Shown here: positions 60,899-64,000 of the stretch, piece after piece
Numbering within the stretch: the first letter of the stretch is position 1
Layout: each line of letters opens with the position of its first letter
NCBI GenBank assembly: GCA_949948985.1
Contig: CATLIG010000004.1
Span: forward strand, 1 to 64,000
Direction: 5' to 3'
Length of the DNA: 64,000 bases
Source: an uncultured Clostridia bacterium
GTDB taxonomy: Bacteria > Bacillota > Clostridia > Lachnospirales > CAG-274
Translations under genes and position numbers: made by a program
Notes under the pieces: generated by a model
Database searches by the model: none
What the model saw: the letters and a program-made list of their open reading frames with translations, nothing else
What the model was told of the DNA's origin: nothing

Positions 60899-61777
60899 TT
60901 GAAATTTATAACTTACAAAAATAAAAATAAACACACCAAACATTTAGGCGTTCTTTTAGAAACAGGCATAATTTCTTTAGAAAAAATAGGCATAATGTAT
61001 AATGATATGAATGAATTAATAGAAAAAATATCTTCTGAGGAAATGAAAAAAATATCTTCCATTTCAAAAGATACAGCTTTAATACCGCTGGAAAATATTA
61101 ATATTCTTTCTCCGATTCCCTGTCCAAAACAAGATATAATATGTTTAGGAATAAATTATCACGCTCATGCCATTGAAGCTGAAAGATATAAAGAAGAAGC
61201 ATTCGGAGGTGAGCGCAGGCTTCCAATTTATTTTTCAAAAAGAGTCTCAAACACTGTTTCACCAGGAGAATACATAGACGGACATTTTGATATAGTTGAC
61301 AGTCTTGATTATGAATGTGAACTTGCAATAGTAATAAAAAAAGACGCTAAAAATGTTTCTGAAGAAAAAGCGTTTGAATACATATTCGGATATACCATAA
61401 TAAATGACATAAGTGCCAGAAACTTGCAAACTCAGCACAAACAGTGGTATTTTGGAAAAAGTCTTGACGACTTCACTCCAATAGGTCCATGCATAGCAAC
61501 TGTTGATGAATTTGTAAATCCGCCCAAATTAAAAATAATGTCAAAAGTAAACGATGAACTCCGTCAAAATAGCACAACAGATCTTCTTATATTTGATATA
61601 CCATATATAATAAGTGACTTAACAAAAGGAATGACTTTAAAATCAGGTACAATAATTGCGACAGGAACTCCATCTGGTGTAGGAATGGGTTTTATTCCGC
61701 CTAAATTTTTAAAAAGCGGAGATACTGTGGAATGTGAGATAGAAGGTATAGGAATATTAAAAAACACTGTAAAATAA
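60899..61777 (+). CDS. Fumarylacetoacetate hydrolase (FAH) family protein
   Basis: 292 residues; catalytic domain from about 75: DIICLGINYHAHAIEAE, PIYFSKRVSNTVSPGEYI, the metal site DYECELAIVI (Glu-x-Glu) with Asp in NDISARNLQ, FGKSLDDFTPIGPCI, and GTIIATGTPSGVGMGFIPPKFL. Members include acylpyruvases, oxaloacetate decarboxylases and hydroxymuconate isomerases; the substrate is unknown. TTG 60899 is preferred to GTG 60887, which overlaps AGGAG. Single gene, followed by a very long hairpin. Confidence 0.88.
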   Translation: MKFITYKNKNKHTKHLGVLLETGIISLEKIGIMYNDMNELIEKISSEEMKKISSISKDTALIPLENINILSPIPCPKQDIICLGINYHAHAIEAERYKEEAFGGERRLPIYFSKRVSNTVSPGEYIDGHFDIVDSLDYECELAIVIKKDAKNVSEEKAFEYIFGYTIINDISARNLQTQHKQWYFGKSLDDFTPIGPCIATVDEFVNPPKLKIMSKVNDELRQNSTTDLLIFDIPYIISDLTKGMTLKSGTIIATGTPSGVGMGFIPPKFLKSGDTVECEIEGIGILKNTVK

Positions 61778-61799
61778 ACTAGGAAGTCTATACTAAAAA

Positions 61800-61879
61800 A
61801 ATAGAGCTGTTCAATACTAAGTGATAACAATTACAAACCTTTTTGTAATTATTATCACTTAGTATTGAACAGCTCTATT
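61800..61879. repeat. 80-nt near-perfect palindrome (38-bp stem)
   Basis: Arms 61800-61837 and 61842-61879 differ at a single position; loop CCTT. The tips AATAGAGCTGTTCAATA match a family B end variant, so this looks like a family B element reduced to its ends. It lies 22 bases after the FAH stop and would terminate or stabilise that message and the converging HAD gene's. Confidence 0.85.
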
Positions 61880-61978
61880 AAGATAATCCTTGAATATACC
61901 ATATTTTATAAAAGTTTATTATGATAGTTATTTTATTGTTTAAGTATAAATAAGACTTTTTAAAAATTATGTTTTTTG

Positions 61979-62632
61979 CTATTTTAACAATTTGAGTAAA
62001 TCCATAGGCTTATCAATAATAAAATCTGCGTTATTATCTATTAGCTCTTGTATATCACGAAAACCCCATGTTACCCCAACAGTATACATTCCGGCTGACT
62101 TTCCCGTTTTCATATCTGTATTAGTATCTCCAAGATATATACACTCTGACGGATATATACTAAATTTTTCAGCAATAATCAAAGCTCCCTGAGGAGAAGG
62201 TTTTCTTTCATAATCATCGCTTTGCCCTAAAATAATATCAAAATAATTTTCGCCGAACAATTCCGTAACAACGTCAATAGCTCTGTTATGCGGTTTATTT
62301 GTAAGAACCGCTATTTTTATTCCATTCTTTTTAAGCTGTTCAAGTAGTTCTTTTATTCCATCAAAAACTTCAACATTATACATACTAAATTTTTCATAAG
62401 TTTTTTTATGAATATTTATAGCTTTATCAAAAAACTCAAGATTTTTATCACCGGCGGCAATAAGACTTCTCTGAACCATAGCCTTTGCTCCATCCCCCGC
62501 AAATTTTTTATACATATAAACAGGATTAGGCTTAAGTCCAACCGCTTTCAATGCCAAATTAGTACAATAAGCAAGAGATTCAAGTGAATCCGCCAAAGTT
62601 CCGTCTAAATCAAAAATACACGCTTTATACAT
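61979..62632 (-). CDS. HAD-family phosphatase, phosphoglycolate phosphatase-like
   Basis: 217 residues. HAD motif I CIFDLDGTLADS (about 5-16), cap domain of C1 type (about 18-80), motif II AVLTNKP (about 111), motif III Lys in ERKPSPQGAL, motif IV YLGDTNTDMKTGKSAG. Closest by pattern to Gph/PGP enzymes, but substrates of this group vary. ATG 62632 is preferred over ATG 62641, which overlaps the EAL gene stop (ATGA) and is too close to AAAGG. Coupled to the EAL gene. Confidence 0.9.
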   Translation of the reverse strand: MYKACIFDLDGTLADSLESLAYCTNLALKAVGLKPNPVYMYKKFAGDGAKAMVQRSLIAAGDKNLEFFDKAINIHKKTYEKFSMYNVEVFDGIKELLEQLKKNGIKIAVLTNKPHNRAIDVVTELFGENYFDIILGQSDDYERKPSPQGALIIAEKFSIYPSECIYLGDTNTDMKTGKSAGMYTVGVTWGFRDIQELIDNNADFIIDKPMDLLKLLK

Positions 62633-62637
62633 AATAA

Positions 62638-64000
62638 TCATCCTTTAACATTATAAAAAGTTTTATACTCAAACTCATCAATAGAGAGAGGTTTTGAAAA
62701 ATAAAATCCCTGAGCAATATCACAGCCCGCCTCAATAAGAAATTTTATTTGCTCCTCATTTTCAACGCCCTCCGCAATAACTTTGAGATTAAGCTCCTTT
62801 GCCATAATTATAGTGTGTTTAAGAACAACTCTCCCTTTTTTACTAACAGTTTCGTCAAGAAATTCTTTATCTATTTTTATAATGTCAACATTTATATTTT
62901 TAAGCATTTTAAGAGAAGAGTAGCCTTCACCAAAATCGTCCATTTCAAGAATAAACCCATTCTCTTTAACTTTTTCCAGTATTTTGTAAACAGCCTCACT
63001 GTTATTTATAAATACACTTTCCGGAAGTTCAATACCAATAAGATTATGAGGGAGATTATATTTTTTTGTAAGCCATAAAAGCATTTCCAAAAAATTAGGA
63101 TTAAAAATCTGCCGTCTGGAAACATTTACAGATACCGGAACAGGAGTAAATCCCAAATCAATCCATTTTCTTAATATTCTACAAGCCTCTTCCCATATAT
63201 ATTCATCAAGCTTAATTATAAATCCATTCTTTTCAAAAAGAGGAAGAAACTCGTCAGGCAAAAGAAAATTATTTTTATTTCTGTTCCATCTGACGAGAGC
63301 CTCAGCGCCTATAATATTTTTGTTTTTAAGGTTATATTTGGGCTGAAGATACATAAAAAAACGTCTTTTATCGAGAGCGTCATACATTTCAGCCTCAAGA
63401 GCCGTTTCTCTAAGAATTTGTTTTCTAAAATCCGTGTCATAAAAAACATAAGTTTTCTTATCATTAGAGTTATAATTTTTTTTAGCCATATTTGCTCTGT
63501 CGCACATAATCTCAATGGGAGCTTTCTTATCATCAACAATATATACTCCAAAAAGAGGAGATATATCGATTATAAATTTAGAAAGAGAAATCTCTTTGCT
63601 TATCTTTTCAAGCAGTCTTGCTATATCAGACTCATCTTGATATTTCATACTTATACAAAAATTGTCAGCGTATCTTCTTGCGAACACAATATCACTTGAA
63701 AGAATTCGCTGTAAAATTATAGAAATCTGTCTTAACGTATTTTCACCTGTATTTATCCCATATACATCGTTAATAATTTTAAACTTATCAAAATCCATAG
63801 CAATAATAGCGAATTTACTTTTTAAGTATTTTTCAAACATATTATTTGTATCAACAGCAAATTTAGCAAAATTTCTTATTTCCGTCACCTTGTCAAACTC
63901 AGCCCTTTTTTTAAGCTCGTTAAAAGTTTTAATTTCTTTATCAATAACCTGAATTATTCCAAAAAAACTTTCAATTATATTTCCCTTTTCAAAATCACAA
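62638..64000 (-). CDS. Cyclic-di-GMP phosphodiesterase: degenerate GGDEF plus EAL (partial)
   Basis: Runs off the right edge; the visible 453 codons are open throughout, and residues upstream of GTG 63888 (FFGIIQVIDKEIKTFNELKKRAEFDKVTEI) look like a PAS-to-GGDEF linker, so the true start is outside the window. The GGDEF-like domain (about 50-200) has RYADNF in place of GGDEF and is likely inactive. The EAL domain keeps GAEALVRW, SVNVSRRQ, IELPESVF, MDDFGEGYSS, KIDKEF, AEGVENEEQ and QGFYFSKP, so phosphodiesterase activity is expected. Confidence 0.92.
   Translation of the reverse strand, partial: CDFEKGNIIESFFGIIQVIDKEIKTFNELKKRAEFDKVTEIRNFAKFAVDTNNMFEKYLKSKFAIIAMDFDKFKIINDVYGINTGENTLRQISIILQRILSSDIVFARRYADNFCISMKYQDESDIARLLEKISKEISLSKFIIDISPLFGVYIVDDKKAPIEIMCDRANMAKKNYNSNDKKTYVFYDTDFRKQILRETALEAEMYDALDKRRFFMYLQPKYNLKNKNIIGAEALVRWNRNKNNFLLPDEFLPLFEKNGFIIKLDEYIWEEACRILRKWIDLGFTPVPVSVNVSRRQIFNPNFLEMLLWLTKKYNLPHNLIGIELPESVFINNSEAVYKILEKVKENGFILEMDDFGEGYSSLKMLKNINVDIIKIDKEFLDETVSKKGRVVLKHTIIMAKELNLKVIAEGVENEEQIKFLIEAGCDIAQGFYFSKPLSIDEFEYKTFYNVKG

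Noticed and set aside
1-64000. Dispersed repeats as CRISPR arrays
   Set aside because: Repeats are 90-180 bp palindromes scattered over the window, not short direct repeats with regular spacers, and no cas gene is present.

Overview
This window is chromosomal DNA from a strongly AT-rich, endospore-forming, anaerobic member of the Firmicutes, probably class Clostridia and plausibly the Lachnospirales. The evidence is the sporulation trio spoIIQ, sigE and spoIIGA, a six-gene Rnf complex (rnfCDGEAB), FeoAB iron uptake, a nitronate-monooxygenase-like flavoprotein, DUF1836 and DUF6465-like small proteins, A+T-biased codons, strong AGGAGG-type ribosome binding sites and frequent TTG/GTG starts. I cannot name the genus. 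Almost everything is housekeeping; there is no rRNA, phage, conjugative element, transposase gene or CRISPR array.

Layout. 1-3.5 kb: a repeat-rich leader, the PLP synthase pair pdxST, and an RsuA-type pseudouridine synthase. 3.7-7.8 kb: tRNA-Arg, a Ktr/Trk potassium system, a SpoU rRNA methyltransferase and a dCMP deaminase. 8-11.5 kb: a small unknown, a TolC-like protein, an AraC regulator and a small abundant-looking protein. 11.6-18.8 kb (minus): aminotransferase, tagO-like, upp, rpiB, a low-molecular-weight phosphatase, a Sua5-type t6A enzyme, a SEC-C protein and radA. 19-22.5 kb (minus): an unknown, tsf, rpsB and a Cys-rich protein. 22.8-26 kb: feoAB and a cytidylate-kinase-like gene. 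26.3-29.1 kb (minus): spoIIQ, sigE, spoIIGA. 30-33 kb: a flavoprotein, DUF1836, a NusG-II protein and a Gx transporter. 33-40 kb (minus): ornithine carbamoyltransferase and rnfCDGEAB. 40.7-54.3 kb (minus): RNase Y, an M16C protease, small unknowns, a TPR protein with an unlisted 53-codon gene in front, folC, aspS, hisS and a 58-residue ribbon-helix-helix protein. 54.6-64 kb: a Ca/Na antiporter, mntP, tRNA-Thr, a small unknown, ruvB, ruvA, rseC, a structured RNA candidate, a small membrane protein, an FAH-family enzyme, a phosphoglycolate-phosphatase-like HAD protein, and an EAL protein running off the right edge.

The most unusual feature is the non-coding DNA. At least five families of short (about 90-180 bp) palindromic, transposase-less repeats fill most intergenic gaps. 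The commonest (family A) has ends TAGTCAATCAACTT...AAGTTGATTGACTA flanked by TA on both sides. Two nested insertions show TA target duplication directly, which points to MITEs of the IS630/Tc1/mariner type. They separate gene pairs that are normally adjacent (spoIIGA/sigE, ruvA/ruvB).

Other observations: a promoter-driven, roughly 180-nt structured RNA at 59958-60141 (minus) with a closed terminal helix and an H-type pseudoknot; ruvB whose only full-length start is an AUA codon at ideal Shine-Dalgarno spacing; and rny and spoIIGA whose best-spaced full-length starts are CUG. All function assignments come from motif and family recognition by eye; no database search was run.
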